Below are positions 7,863 through 16,331 of a stretch of DNA of 27,533 bases, one piece after another. The notes under the pieces were generated by a model, which was not told the DNA's origin, ran no database searches, and saw only the letters and a list, made by a program, of their open reading frames with translations. The DNA comes from an uncultured Clostridium sp. (GTDB lineage Bacteria > Bacillota > Clostridia > Clostridiales > Clostridiaceae), in the NCBI GenBank assembly GCA_934746785.1, contig CAKVFO010000027.1, positions 1 to 27,533 on the forward strand, written 5' to 3'. Both the position numbers and the translations under genes were made by a program. The first letter of the stretch is position 1, and every line of letters begins with the position of its first letter.

Positions 7863-10800
7863 TTAAGCTTCTTTTTTCCTTCTAACTGTAGTAAATCCTA
7901 CACCAGCAATTGCCACTAATCCTAATAATGCTAATATTTCTATTTGAGCATTATCATAAGTCTTAGCTCCATGACCTGGTTTATTTTCTAATTTAGAAGA
8001 ATTATTATCCTTATTAACATCAGAATCATCAGTTCCAGTTTGTGATCCATTATTGTTACCTGGAGTTGTTGTACCTCCGTTTTGTGAACCATTGTTATCA
8101 TCAACTGCTGGTGCTTCTCCTGCAATTAATAACTTAGTTTCACCTGCTGGTACTCCATTTGCCTTCCAGTAATCCATAATAGAATCTCTCATACATATAT
8201 TAGTGTTATAAACATCTTTTGCAGTTGAGAAATCATATCCATCTCCACCAGTTAACATAAAGTCATTAGTAGCTAATGAGTAATATTCATCCTCCTTAAT
8301 AGGAGTTCCATCTAATAATGTCATAGAATTAATTTCATAAGTTTCTGGATTAAAGTAAACCTTAATTCCTGCATATTGTCCCCATCCAATATTTTCAGGG
8401 TTAATACCATGTGCAATTACTTTCTTAAGATCTGAACCTTTAATATTCATAGTAATAACATAATTATCAAATGGTAATATTTCATACATATCACCAACAG
8501 TAACTTCTCCCTTTTCAAGGCTTCTTCTTATACCGCCTCCATTATTTACAGCTATTTGAGTTCCTGCAACTAATCTCATTGTTTCAGATACCTTAACACC
8601 AAGGTCTGTAAGATTAGAATATCTATCATCATTATTTAATCTTTCTTCTAAAGTAGTAACATGTTTACCTAATATTCCACTTAACTTTTCTTGTAAAGCT
8701 GACATCCTAGCATCAACATCTGCATCCTTAGGAAGGTTTGCTTCATTTCCTTTAAATACTGTAAGCTCTGGTTCTACACTTACAAGTTTATTATCTTTAT
8801 CAAAAGTAAATGATAACTTAGCAAGTCCTCTACCATTGTATCCTGCTTGAACTACTGGAATGTTGTTAACTTTACCTGATACAAATTGGTGAGTGTGAGC
8901 TGAAACTATTGCATCTAAGCCTTCTACGCCTTCTTTAGCAAGTTCTGCAGCTTCACCAGTAACTTCACCTGTTTTAGCATCTTGATATGCTCCAATATGA
9001 GTTAATGCTACTACAGCATCAGCACCTTGTGCCTTTACTATAGGAATATATTTATTTAAAGTTTCAACATAACCAGCAAATTTTAAACCTACTGTATTTT
9101 CTGCCTTTGTTGTAGTTAATGTTTCTTCTGTAGCTAAACCTATGAAAGCAATTTTAACTCCATTCTTTTCAATTATCTTATAAGGTTCAACATAATTAAC
9201 AGGTTCACCTGTCTTTTCATCTATCATATTAGCAGCTAAGAACTTAAAGTTTCCATCTTTCTGCCATGCATTAAACTTATCTGTTCCCCAGTCAAATTCA
9301 TGATTACCAACTGCTGAAACTTCAACGCCCATAGCCTTCATCATTTCTATTTCAGGTTCACCTTCAGTAAGGTTTGATATAGCTGTTCCTTGGAATATAT
9401 CTCCTCCTGAAACAGGTATAACTCCATAATCATCACTTTCTTTTGACTGATACTCCTTAACAACACCAGTAAGCTTTGCAGCACCAACATTCTTTCCTGA
9501 TTCTAAAGCATTTCCATGGAAATCATTGAAAGATAAAACATCAACAGCCTTAGAATTACTTAAAGAATCTATAAACTCTGCCTCATTTGTAAGACCTTTA
9601 TTATTTAATTGTTTAACTACATCAGAAGCCTTTAAGTGAGCTTTAAATTCTATAGTTCCATTATTTATTAACTTAACAACTTCATTTCTTAAAGTTTCAT
9701 TTTCATATTTAACACCAGTTAAAGACCAGTTATTATCAACGTTTCTTGTAATAGTTCCACCCTTAACATTCGTTATATAATCTGAAATCATATCTCTTAT
9801 ATCTGATAAAGAGTCATTAGTTGATTCATAAACTAATTGTACTTCATCAGCATCAAATACCTTATTTAAACATGAGTTTAATCTGTAATCATTAACTGAT
9901 AAGTAAATTTCATCAGTATCTAAAACTTTTGTGCCATCTTTAAATGTTAAATTTTCAATTCTGTTTCCAGCTTCTTTTGAAATATTAATATTATAATTTA
10001 CACCTGCAATAGCATCATATAAATAAGTTTTAAATTTAGGGTTTAAAGAAACTGTTAAATCACCATTTTCAAAAGTATCAAACAACTGAGCTGTCCATTC
10101 TAAATACTTCTTTAACTGTTTACCATTAGTTTTTACTGTATATAATTTATTATCAAACTTATAAATATTAGATAAATCAGATTTTGTTATGTCACCTTTA
10201 TAAAGGTTTGCTGTATCAGAAAGCATTGCAGCCCCTGTTACATGATGTATCTTAGAAGTATCTACCCCAATGCTTTGAAGCTGTTTATCACTATAATATA
10301 ATTGAACTTCATCTATTAAATCAGTTACACCTTGATCACTTACAAAAGATTGAGGAATTTGTGCTACTTCATTTGGCTCTGCTAAATCTGAAGCATCTAA
10401 AGTTCCTATCTTTTTCTTGCCATCATTTTTAGCCATTTCATCATAAGGTGCTAAAATTTTATCTAATTCAGGATCTGTTTCACTATCTTTTTTGAAAGTT
10501 GTAACACTTGAAGATTTTGAAATTACTTTATATTTACCATCTTTATCTTTCTTAACTTTAAGTTCTGCTTTAGATACATCTTCACCTGCATTTTTAGGCT
10601 GAGTAACTAAAACACCATTAATTAACTGCTGTGCTATTCTAACATGGCTGTGTCCTGCAATTATTAATGAAACTTCAGGATTCATATTAGCAATATCAGT
10701 TGCACTATCACCATTTCCTGTTTCTGAACTTTCACCCATATGAGCAGTTACTACATAAATGTCTGCTTCATCTTTTGATTTAATTTCAGAAATTATCTTT

Positions 10801-11462
10801 TTAACTTCTTCTGATGGATTAGTTGTATTATATCCTGCTAACTTATCCTTATCCCAGTTAGTTATATTAGGAGCAACTACCCCGATTATTGCAACCTTAA
10901 CCCCATCTACTTCTTTTATAGTATAAGGTCTAAAAACTCTTCTTCCATCTTTATAAAGGTTACCACATAAAACTGTTGTTCCACCTTTTTCATATTGTGA
11001 AATAACTTTATTTAAAGTGTCTAACCCAAAATTAAATTCATGATTTCCAAGGTTTGCTGTATCATATCCAATTGTAGTTAATGCTTTTACCATTGGATTA
11101 GTATACTTTTCTAAGAATTCATCTGTTAAAAACATTGAATTATAGTTTCCTTGAATAGTATCCCCATTATCAAGAACTAAAGTATTAGGATTTTCTGCCT
11201 TAGCTTTTTTCACTTCTGCTGCAACTTGATTTAAACCACCAGCAGCTGGAGAATTGATAGCATAATCATAATTCATAAATTTACCATGAGAATCTGTTGT
11301 AGATAAAATTTGAATTGTCTTCTCTCCATCATCTTCAGTCAAAAGCTGATTTTGTACTTCAGGAGTAGTTTCTGCTGCTACAGGCATGGATGCAAATAAT
11401 GTATTAATCCCTAAAGCACATGTAGTAACTAACGCTATTAGTTTTTTGTAATTCTTCAACAT
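7863..11462 (-). CDS. Secreted, wall- or membrane-anchored double 5'-nucleotidase/2',3'-cyclic phosphodiesterase (YfkN-like)
   Basis: A 1199-residue exoenzyme with two metallophosphatase plus 5'-nucleotidase-C modules in tandem. A signal peptide (1-30, cleavage near VAA-ET) is followed by module 1: DSH 57-59, DNGD 98-101, GNHEF 139-143, His241, GHSH 270-273, and a C-domain to about 590. Module 2: NDFHG 646-650, GGD 686-688, GNHEFDWG 719-726, THIG 821-824, SAHTHQ 854-859, and a C-domain with NNGGGIRR (973-980) and GGDGYDF (1072-1078). A Gly/Asn/Thr/Ser linker (about 1120-1160) leads to a membrane helix and an RRKKEA tail. Such enzymes release nucleosides and phosphate from extracellular nucleotides and cyclic nucleotides. 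There is no LPxTG before the helix, only the atypical GAKTYDN. The ATG has a GGGGGAC ribosome-binding site. The promoter holds a PurR-like box. Confidence 0.93.
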   Translation of the reverse strand: MLKNYKKLIALVTTCALGINTLFASMPVAAETTPEVQNQLLTEDDGEKTIQILSTTDSHGKFMNYDYAINSPAAGGLNQVAAEVKKAKAENPNTLVLDNGDTIQGNYNSMFLTDEFLEKYTNPMVKALTTIGYDTANLGNHEFNFGLDTLNKVISQYEKGGTTVLCGNLYKDGRRVFRPYTIKEVDGVKVAIIGVVAPNITNWDKDKLAGYNTTNPSEEVKKIISEIKSKDEADIYVVTAHMGESSETGNGDSATDIANMNPEVSLIIAGHSHVRIAQQLINGVLVTQPKNAGEDVSKAELKVKKDKDGKYKVISKSSSVTTFKKDSETDPELDKILAPYDEMAKNDGKKKIGTLDASDLAEPNEVAQIPQSFVSDQGVTDLIDEVQLYYSDKQLQSIGVDTSKIHHVTGAAMLSDTANLYKGDITKSDLSNIYKFDNKLYTVKTNGKQLKKYLEWTAQLFDTFENGDLTVSLNPKFKTYLYDAIAGVNYNINISKEAGNRIENLTFKDGTKVLDTDEIYLSVNDYRLNSCLNKVFDADEVQLVYESTNDSLSDIRDMISDYITNVKGGTITRNVDNNWSLTGVKYENETLRNEVVKLINNGTIEFKAHLKASDVVKQLNNKGLTNEAEFIDSLSNSKAVDVLSFNDFHGNALESGKNVGAAKLTGVVKEYQSKESDDYGVIPVSGGDIFQGTAISNLTEGEPEIEMMKAMGVEVSAVGNHEFDWGTDKFNAWQKDGNFKFLAANMIDEKTGEPVNYVEPYKIIEKNGVKIAFIGLATEETLTTTKAENTVGLKFAGYVETLNKYIPIVKAQGADAVVALTHIGAYQDAKTGEVTGEAAELAKEGVEGLDAIVSAHTHQFVSGKVNNIPVVQAGYNGRGLAKLSFTFDKDNKLVSVEPELTVFKGNEANLPKDADVDARMSALQEKLSGILGKHVTTLEERLNNDDRYSNLTDLGVKVSETMRLVAGTQIAVNNGGGIRRSLEKGEVTVGDMYEILPFDNYVITMNIKGSDLKKVIAHGINPENIGWGQYAGIKVYFNPETYEINSMTLLDGTPIKEDEYYSLATNDFMLTGGDGYDFSTAKDVYNTNICMRDSIMDYWKANGVPAGETKLLIAGEAPAVDDNNGSQNGGTTTPGNNNGSQTGTDDSDVNKDNNSSKLENKPGHGAKTYDNAQIEILALLGLVAIAGVGFTTVRRKKEA

Positions 11463-11521
11463 TTTTGTCCCCCTTATTTTTTAAAACATTTTTTACAATA
11501 TATTGCACATATCCACATCCA

Positions 11522-11550
11522 ATTATATTTCACCCGAACATTTTTTTCAA
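11522..11550 (-). promoter_or_regulatory. Promoter of the 5'-nucleotidase gene
   Basis: Minus-strand TTGAAA (11550-11545), exactly 17 bp, then TATAAT (11527-11522). The transcript would start near 11515, giving a leader of about 53 nt. I found no convincing terminator between cooS (stop at 11636) and this promoter, so read-through from cooS is possible. Confidence 0.75.
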
Positions 11551-11570
11551 CAAATATTTAATTCTTCGTG
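11531..11570. promoter_or_regulatory. Possible PurR box pair over the nucleotidase promoter
   Basis: CCGAACATT (11534-11542) matches the core of the Gram-positive PurR box (AWWWCCGAACWWT) and lies inside the promoter spacer. A weaker inverted partner with TTCG (11565-11568) lies upstream of the -35. The CGAA-to-TTCG gap is 26 nt against 24-25 expected for Bacillus PurR boxes. The match is suggestive only, because one box is weak and the spacing is off by one. Confidence 0.35.
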
Positions 11571-11635
11571 TATTTTAACGAAAACATTATATCCTGTTAA
11601 CATTACTTAACTTTTTTTAATGATTTACGAAAAAT

Positions 11636-13657
11636 TTATTTCCAGCCTAAGGCTTTTCTCTTCTCTTTCATGTCTTCAATTATCTTCTTAGCTAAAGACT
11701 TAGGATCAACATCAACAGTCATTGTAGAACCTAAAATATCTTTAGTTCCTGTCATCATAAATTCCATTACATTATCAGAACCATGAACTGGTGGATAAAC
11801 GCAGTGGTATGAATCTACTCCGAATAATCTAAAGCTTAAAGAAGCTCCTATTCCCTTTTCATTAGACCATTCTGGACTAGCTAAAGCATAAGGCATATCC
11901 TTAATTGGAGCTCCAGCTAAACCTGCAATTCCTCCAAATACTCCTGATGCTCTTGCATTATCTATACATTCACCCATATGCCATACTGGTGGAAGATCTG
12001 GCTCTAGGAATTTCTTTAAAGAATCTCCACACTTATTTAAAGCATTTAAATTACAATATCCAAGCTTCAATAATGGGAATGAAGCACATCCATTAGTTAA
12101 AATAAGAACATTATTCTTTAAAAGTTCTTCAGCAACATCAACAACAGCCTTTTCATAAATAACTCTTGGATTATTACATCCAACAATATTAGCTATACCT
12201 AAAATTTCCCCATTCTTTAAAGCTTCATATAAAGGCTTCATGCTTCCAAACTTTTGATTAATATATTCAACAGAGAATCCAACTTCTGCATCTACTTCAT
12301 AAGGAGGTATAAATACAGGAATTCCACGTCTATCAGCAAAACTTTCAATAGCTCTAGTTACTATCTTTCTAGCTATCTTATTAGTATCACCTATATTAGA
12401 CATTTCATGGTCATATGCATAATGCTCTGCACCTGGAAGTCTAGCTGAATCACTAGTTGTTACTACAGTTGTCTTATGACATTTAGCAACATCCATAATA
12501 GATGGGAAAACATCCTGAACGTCTGCAACCCATAAATCTAAAGCTCCAGTTCCAAGTACAAGTTCTGCTCCTACTGCATTAGATAAAGGAATTACGCCGT
12601 CATATCTATACATTGCAGAAAGTCCTGAACAGCAGATTCCATAGAATTGAATACCCTTAGCTCCATTCTTCTTAGCTAATTCAATAAATTCTTCACTATG
12701 TCCAACCTTAACAATTTCACTAACAAGCATTGGTAAGTGTCCATGAACAGCTATATTTACATAACCCTTCTTTAAAGCTCCAACATTAACTTTAGAAGTA
12801 CATCTATTTCCTATACCAAATAAACTATCAGTAGCAATATTAGAAGCTACAACACCTGAGAATACAAATGTTAAACCTAATCGTAAAAATTGCTTCATTA
12901 TATTCTTCCAGTCACCATCTGTAGTTGCTCCACTTCTATGAAGAGATTCAAATACTTCATGATATGCACTTGTAGGAAGTATTCCAAGTTCCTTCCAAAC
13001 CTTTTCTCTTTCCTCTGGTGCACAGGCTGAAATAGTTTTATATTCTCCAGGGATAACTCTTCCTATATCCTCTAAAAGAACATCTGCAAGCTTTGATGCT
13101 ACTTCATTAATAGTCTTTCCTTCTATATCTATACCAAATTGTTTTGCACTATTTATTACCTTTTCTTCTCCTATTATAGGAATATCAAGCCTGCCTTCTG
13201 CTGCACTCTTTAAAGATAATAACACCTCTCTTGCATGAGCACCGTGTGCTGCCACTCCCCCTGCAAGACTTCTTAAAAGATTTCTAGCTACAATTAAGTC
13301 TCTATCAGCACCACAAACACCTTTAGGACTTTTAGCTGTAATTTTACAAGGACCCATATTACATATCTTACAACATACACCTGCTAACCCAAAAGTACAT
13401 TGTGGCTTTTGTTTGTCAAATCTATCAAAGGCTGTATCACAACCTATCTGTTCCATATGTAATATCATTTCTTTTACAGCTGGATCTGGAGTTTGCTCTA
13501 ACACATCCTGTTTGCTAGGAAAAGTCTTTCTATACTCTGTAACAGCCTTAATATAGTCACTTACACCATCATGATGATGGTCATGATGCTTATCCTCCCC
13601 AATTAATTCATGATGAAATTTTACTCTTCCAAAGTTTTCTCTTAAAAATTGATTCAT
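11636..13657 (-). CDS. cooS: Anaerobic CO dehydrogenase catalytic subunit (CooS family) with altered C-cluster ligand
   Basis: A 673-residue Ni-Fe-S CO dehydrogenase homologue, which would interconvert CO and CO2 with electrons leaving through its Fe-S clusters. Aligned by eye to CODH-II of Carboxydothermus, the D-cluster cysteines (Cys87, Cys95) and B-cluster cysteines (Cys96, Cys99, Cys104, Cys115) are present. C-cluster ligands His307, Cys343, Cys494, Cys524 and Cys564 match His261, Cys295, Cys446, Cys476 and Cys526; catalytic Lys601 matches Lys563, and His138/His141 match the proton-relay His93/His96. The Cys333 position is Asp382 (context DVQDVFPS against DYQCIQPS; codon GAT). A His-rich stretch HHDHHH (residues 24-29) lies in a 45-residue N-terminal extension. 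The ATG follows AGGGGGC at 6 nt. It is the last gene of an ABC importer operon, 11 nt after the ATPase. No cooC, cooF, acsB or hydrogenase genes are near. Confidence 0.93.
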   Translation of the reverse strand: MNQFLRENFGRVKFHHELIGEDKHHDHHHDGVSDYIKAVTEYRKTFPSKQDVLEQTPDPAVKEMILHMEQIGCDTAFDRFDKQKPQCTFGLAGVCCKICNMGPCKITAKSPKGVCGADRDLIVARNLLRSLAGGVAAHGAHAREVLLSLKSAAEGRLDIPIIGEEKVINSAKQFGIDIEGKTINEVASKLADVLLEDIGRVIPGEYKTISACAPEEREKVWKELGILPTSAYHEVFESLHRSGATTDGDWKNIMKQFLRLGLTFVFSGVVASNIATDSLFGIGNRCTSKVNVGALKKGYVNIAVHGHLPMLVSEIVKVGHSEEFIELAKKNGAKGIQFYGICCSGLSAMYRYDGVIPLSNAVGAELVLGTGALDLWVADVQDVFPSIMDVAKCHKTTVVTTSDSARLPGAEHYAYDHEMSNIGDTNKIARKIVTRAIESFADRRGIPVFIPPYEVDAEVGFSVEYINQKFGSMKPLYEALKNGEILGIANIVGCNNPRVIYEKAVVDVAEELLKNNVLILTNGCASFPLLKLGYCNLNALNKCGDSLKKFLEPDLPPVWHMGECIDNARASGVFGGIAGLAGAPIKDMPYALASPEWSNEKGIGASLSFRLFGVDSYHCVYPPVHGSDNVMEFMMTGTKDILGSTMTVDVDPKSLAKKIIEDMKEKRKALGWK

Positions 13658-13668
13658 TAAGATGCCCC

Positions 13669-14439
13669 CTAAATATAGTATTCTACTTTTTCATTTGCAT
13701 TGCTTTGAAGATGATGGAATATTCTATCCTTAAGTCCATAGAACTCTGTACCACTTCTCTTTACTGGCTTTGGTAATGTATTATTAATAACCTGTTTAAT
13801 TCTTCCTGGATGTGGTGCCATAATAACAATCTTTGTTCCAAGGCATATTGCTTCTTCAACATCATGAGTAACAAATACAACTGTCATCTTTTCTTCCTTC
13901 CAGATTTTAATTAAATCTTCTTGAAGCTTTACTCTAATGACAGGATCTAAAGCTGCAAAAGGTTCATCCATAAAAAGAATTTTAGGCTTTACAGCAAGTG
14001 CTCTTGCTATAGCAACTCTCTGCTTCATACCACCAGACAATTCAGCAGGATAGCTATTTTTAAATTCCCCAAGTCCTACAAGTTCTATATACTTATCACT
14101 AATTTTCTTTCTTTCATCTTTAGCAATCTTCTTGCTTTCAAGACCTAACTGTACATTTTTCTCTACAGTTCTCCAAGGTAATAGTCCATAATTTTGAAAA
14201 ATTGTCACCCTATCCAATCTTGGTCTTGTAACTATTTCGCCATCAATGTTAATTTTTCCTTCTGTTGGATTGAAAAATCCAGCCATCATATTCATTAAAG
14301 TACTTTTTCCGCATCCTGATGGCCCTAAAAGGCACACAAATTCCCCAGTTTCTACATTTAAATTAATATTATCTAAAGCTTTATTATTACTATCTTTTCT
14401 ACTAAATGTTTTACTTACATTTTCAACTGCTATACTCAT
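13669..14439 (-). CDS. ABC transporter ATPase, nitrate/sulfonate/taurine class (SsuB/TauB-like)
   Basis: A 256-residue nucleotide-binding subunit that powers the importer encoded upstream. Numbered from ATG 14439: Walker A GPSGCGKST at 39-47, Q-loop FQNYGLLPW, signature LSGGMKQR and Walker B ILFMDEPFAALDP, then the H-loop VTHDVEEA. The Q-loop and signature wording is typical of the NitT/TauT family. The frame extends 11 codons upstream to 14472, but those codons overlap the permease stop and contain the ribosome-binding site AAGGGGGC, 8 nt before ATG 14439. That internal ATG is therefore the better start and leaves a 14-nt gap after the permease. The subunit is expected on the cytoplasmic membrane face. 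CooS follows 11 nt downstream. Confidence 0.93.
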   Translation of the reverse strand: MSIAVENVSKTFSRKDSNNKALDNINLNVETGEFVCLLGPSGCGKSTLMNMMAGFFNPTEGKINIDGEIVTRPRLDRVTIFQNYGLLPWRTVEKNVQLGLESKKIAKDERKKISDKYIELVGLGEFKNSYPAELSGGMKQRVAIARALAVKPKILFMDEPFAALDPVIRVKLQEDLIKIWKEEKMTVVFVTHDVEEAICLGTKIVIMAPHPGRIKQVINNTLPKPVKRSGTEFYGLKDRIFHHLQSNANEKVEYYI

Positions 14440-14453
14440 ATTTTTTTGCCCCC

Positions 14454-15215
14454 TTATACAAATCTTCCCCACTTAGAGTTAATCTTTCTTTCAAATAAAC
14501 CAATTAACTTATCTAAGATTAAACCTATAACACCTATTAAAACAATACCAGCTAAAAGCATATCATTTCTTAAATTATTTCTTGCATCAATAATTAAATA
14601 TCCAAGTCCAGACTGAGCTCCTACCATTTCTCCTGCAACTAGGAATATCCATGCACTTCCTAAAGCTATATGCATTGCATTTGCTATACTTGGGAAAATA
14701 GCTGGAAAAATAACTTTAGTTATAAGGCTTAGCCCTCTAATTTCAAAAGTATCACAAACCTTTAAATACATTTCATCAATCTTTTTAACAGCTGTTACCG
14801 TTGATATTAACACTGTATAGAAAGATGAAAGAAATATAATTACTATAGCTGGAAGATTTCCAATACCAAAGGCTATAACTATGAAAGGAAACCATGCTGT
14901 TGGTGAAATAGGTCTTAAAATTTGAACTATAGGATCTATAACATCCCAAACCTTGCTGAAGTAACCTAACAATAATCCTAAAAGTACAGCTACAATAACA
15001 GAAACTATATAACCAACAAAGAATCTATATAAACTTATTCCTATGTACTGAAATAAAATCTTATCATCAATCATTTCCTTAATTGCTAAAGCAACTTTAT
15101 AAGGAGATGGGACACTGCTTTTTCCTGCCTGCCCCAGGGTAGAAAGTAAACACCATACACCTATTAATATTCCAATTCCTATGATTGAATTTATAAACTT
15201 CTTATTTTTCATCAT
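14454..15215 (-). CDS. ABC transporter permease, nitrate/sulfonate/taurine class (SsuC/TauC-like)
   Basis: A 253-residue inner-membrane subunit with about six membrane helices. The binding-protein-dependent permease EAA loop lies near residues 155-185 (CDTFEIRGLS... then VIFPAIFPS), and the AWIFLVAGEM segment near 190-200 is typical of the SsuC/TauC/NrtB group. The start overlaps the lipoprotein gene by 14 nt, with GGGGTG as ribosome-binding site; the gene begins with two consecutive ATGs and the second (15212) has the better spacing. It forms the translocation pore for the solute delivered by the lipoprotein at 15202-16146. Confidence 0.93.
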   Translation of the reverse strand: MMKNKKFINSIIGIGILIGVWCLLSTLGQAGKSSVPSPYKVALAIKEMIDDKILFQYIGISLYRFFVGYIVSVIVAVLLGLLLGYFSKVWDVIDPIVQILRPISPTAWFPFIVIAFGIGNLPAIVIIFLSSFYTVLISTVTAVKKIDEMYLKVCDTFEIRGLSLITKVIFPAIFPSIANAMHIALGSAWIFLVAGEMVGAQSGLGYLIIDARNNLRNDMLLAGIVLIGVIGLILDKLIGLFERKINSKWGRFV

Positions 15216-16146
15216 TAATCACCCCATCTATTAATGAATTATCTACAAACTCCTCATACGAAGGAGCATTATCAAGTAAATTCATCTCTTTTAAATAATC
15301 ATCTATTCTTTCATAATCTTCCTTATGGATTTTTAAATCTCTAAAGTTTATCCAATTTAAAGATAAATCTAAAACTTCCTTTTGAACCTTTAAAAATTCC
15401 TTACTCTTAACTTTTTTATCATCTTCATTTTCTTCTAAATACTTAGCCGCTTCTAAGTATTTCTTTAATACTTCCTCAGCTTTTTCCCTATTCTCATCAA
15501 TAAATTCCCCTCTGAAAACAAGAGTACAGCATACAGAATCTTTAATAATATCAGAAGACTGTTTAAGTATCTTACCATTACCATTAACTACAGCCTTAGC
15601 CCCAAAGGGCTCTGCAACACAATAACCATCAATTCTCTCTTCTTGAAGTGCCACAGCCATTTCAGATGGTGCAATTTCAGTAATCTTTATATCATTTAAA
15701 GTCATGTTTTCTTGTTTTAACATTTCATATAAAAGAATATAATGAGTAGAAAGTTTATTAGGAACTGCTATAGTTTTCCCTTCTAGCTCCTTCACACTAT
15801 CAATCTTTTCATTAACTATTACAGCGTTTCCTTCCCTATGAGAAAGTGCTGCTGCTTTAATATTAACTCCCTGAGACTTTGCCTTCATAGCTAATTCAAC
15901 TAAAACTGATGCCCCGTCAATTTTACCTGAATTTAAAGCTTCCATAAGCTCAGGCCATGAACCAAATTTAATTAGTTCTATGTCCCCTTCCTCTACCTGC
16001 TTTTCTATGTATAGAGGTAAGGCATGAGTTATTGCAAGGTATCCTATTTTTACACTTCCCTTTTTTTCATCTTCCTTTCCACAGGAAACTAAAGAAAAGG
16101 TAAATATAGATAATAGGATAAAAATTATTGCTTTCCTTAATTTCAT
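15202..16146 (-). CDS. Solute-binding lipoprotein of a NitT/TauT-type ABC importer
   Basis: A 314-residue substrate-binding protein. The hydrophobic leader ends in a lipobox LVSC, with the acylated Cys at residue 22 counted from ATG 16146, so it is anchored on the outer face of the membrane. Motifs of the NrtA/SsuA/NMT1-like fold follow: KIGYLAITHALPL, a LVELAMKAKSQG segment, VKELEGKTIAVPNK, then IDGYCVAEPFGAKAV. These proteins bind nitrate, bicarbonate, sulfonates, taurine, pyrimidine precursors or similar small compounds, and the ligand cannot be told from sequence. A TTG at 16149 directly precedes the ATG; the AAAGGGGGC ribosome-binding site fits either. It is the first gene of the operon ending in cooS, which suggests its ligand is linked to the CooS reaction, its cofactors or its regulation. 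Confidence 0.92.
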   Translation of the reverse strand: MKLRKAIIFILLSIFTFSLVSCGKEDEKKGSVKIGYLAITHALPLYIEKQVEEGDIELIKFGSWPELMEALNSGKIDGASVLVELAMKAKSQGVNIKAAALSHREGNAVIVNEKIDSVKELEGKTIAVPNKLSTHYILLYEMLKQENMTLNDIKITEIAPSEMAVALQEERIDGYCVAEPFGAKAVVNGNGKILKQSSDIIKDSVCCTLVFRGEFIDENREKAEEVLKKYLEAAKYLEENEDDKKVKSKEFLKVQKEVLDLSLNWINFRDLKIHKEDYERIDDYLKEMNLLDNAPSYEEFVDNSLIDGVINDEK

Positions 16147-16198
16147 CAAATATTGCCCCCTTTAATAAATACTTAGCATATAAGTAAGATATGAATTT

Positions 16199-16226
16199 AT
16201 TATAACAGGGCGCTTGTAAAAGTCAA
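16199..16226 (-). promoter_or_regulatory. Promoter of the ABC-cooS operon
   Basis: Minus-strand TTGACT (16226-16221), 16-bp spacer, TATAAT (16204-16199). The start would be near 16192, a leader of about 45 nt. This is the only strong promoter found ahead of the four genes. Confidence 0.75.
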
Positions 16227-16234
16227 CCACTTTT

Positions 16235-16289
16235 TACATAATATTATGTATATTCTTTTATTTTACTGGCAATAATTATGATGCATAAT
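16235..16289. promoter_or_regulatory. Two palindromic sites with shared half-sites upstream of the ABC-cooS promoter
   Basis: TACATAATATTATGTA (16235-16250) is a perfect 16-bp palindrome centred about 50 bp upstream of the predicted start. ATTATGatgCATAAT (16275-16289) is a second dyad made of the same hexamer (CATAAT/ATTATG) in the opposite arrangement. The placement just upstream of the -35 is typical of activator sites. The regulator is unknown; the sites do not resemble the CooA site (TGTCA-N6-CGACA). Confidence 0.5.
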
Positions 16290-16331
16290 CAATTTTCATT
16301 ACTAAAAATGAACTCCTATTATATAGAAAAA

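Noticed and set aside
11463..11635. Purine riboswitch upstream of the nucleotidase
   Set aside because: The leader is only about 53 nt and lacks the conserved three-way-junction core; only a PurR-like box was retained as a possibility.
16150..16330. CooA-type CO-sensing site upstream of the cooS operon
   Set aside because: The dyads found use CATAAT/ATTATG half-sites and do not resemble the CooA TGTCA-N6-CGACA pattern.
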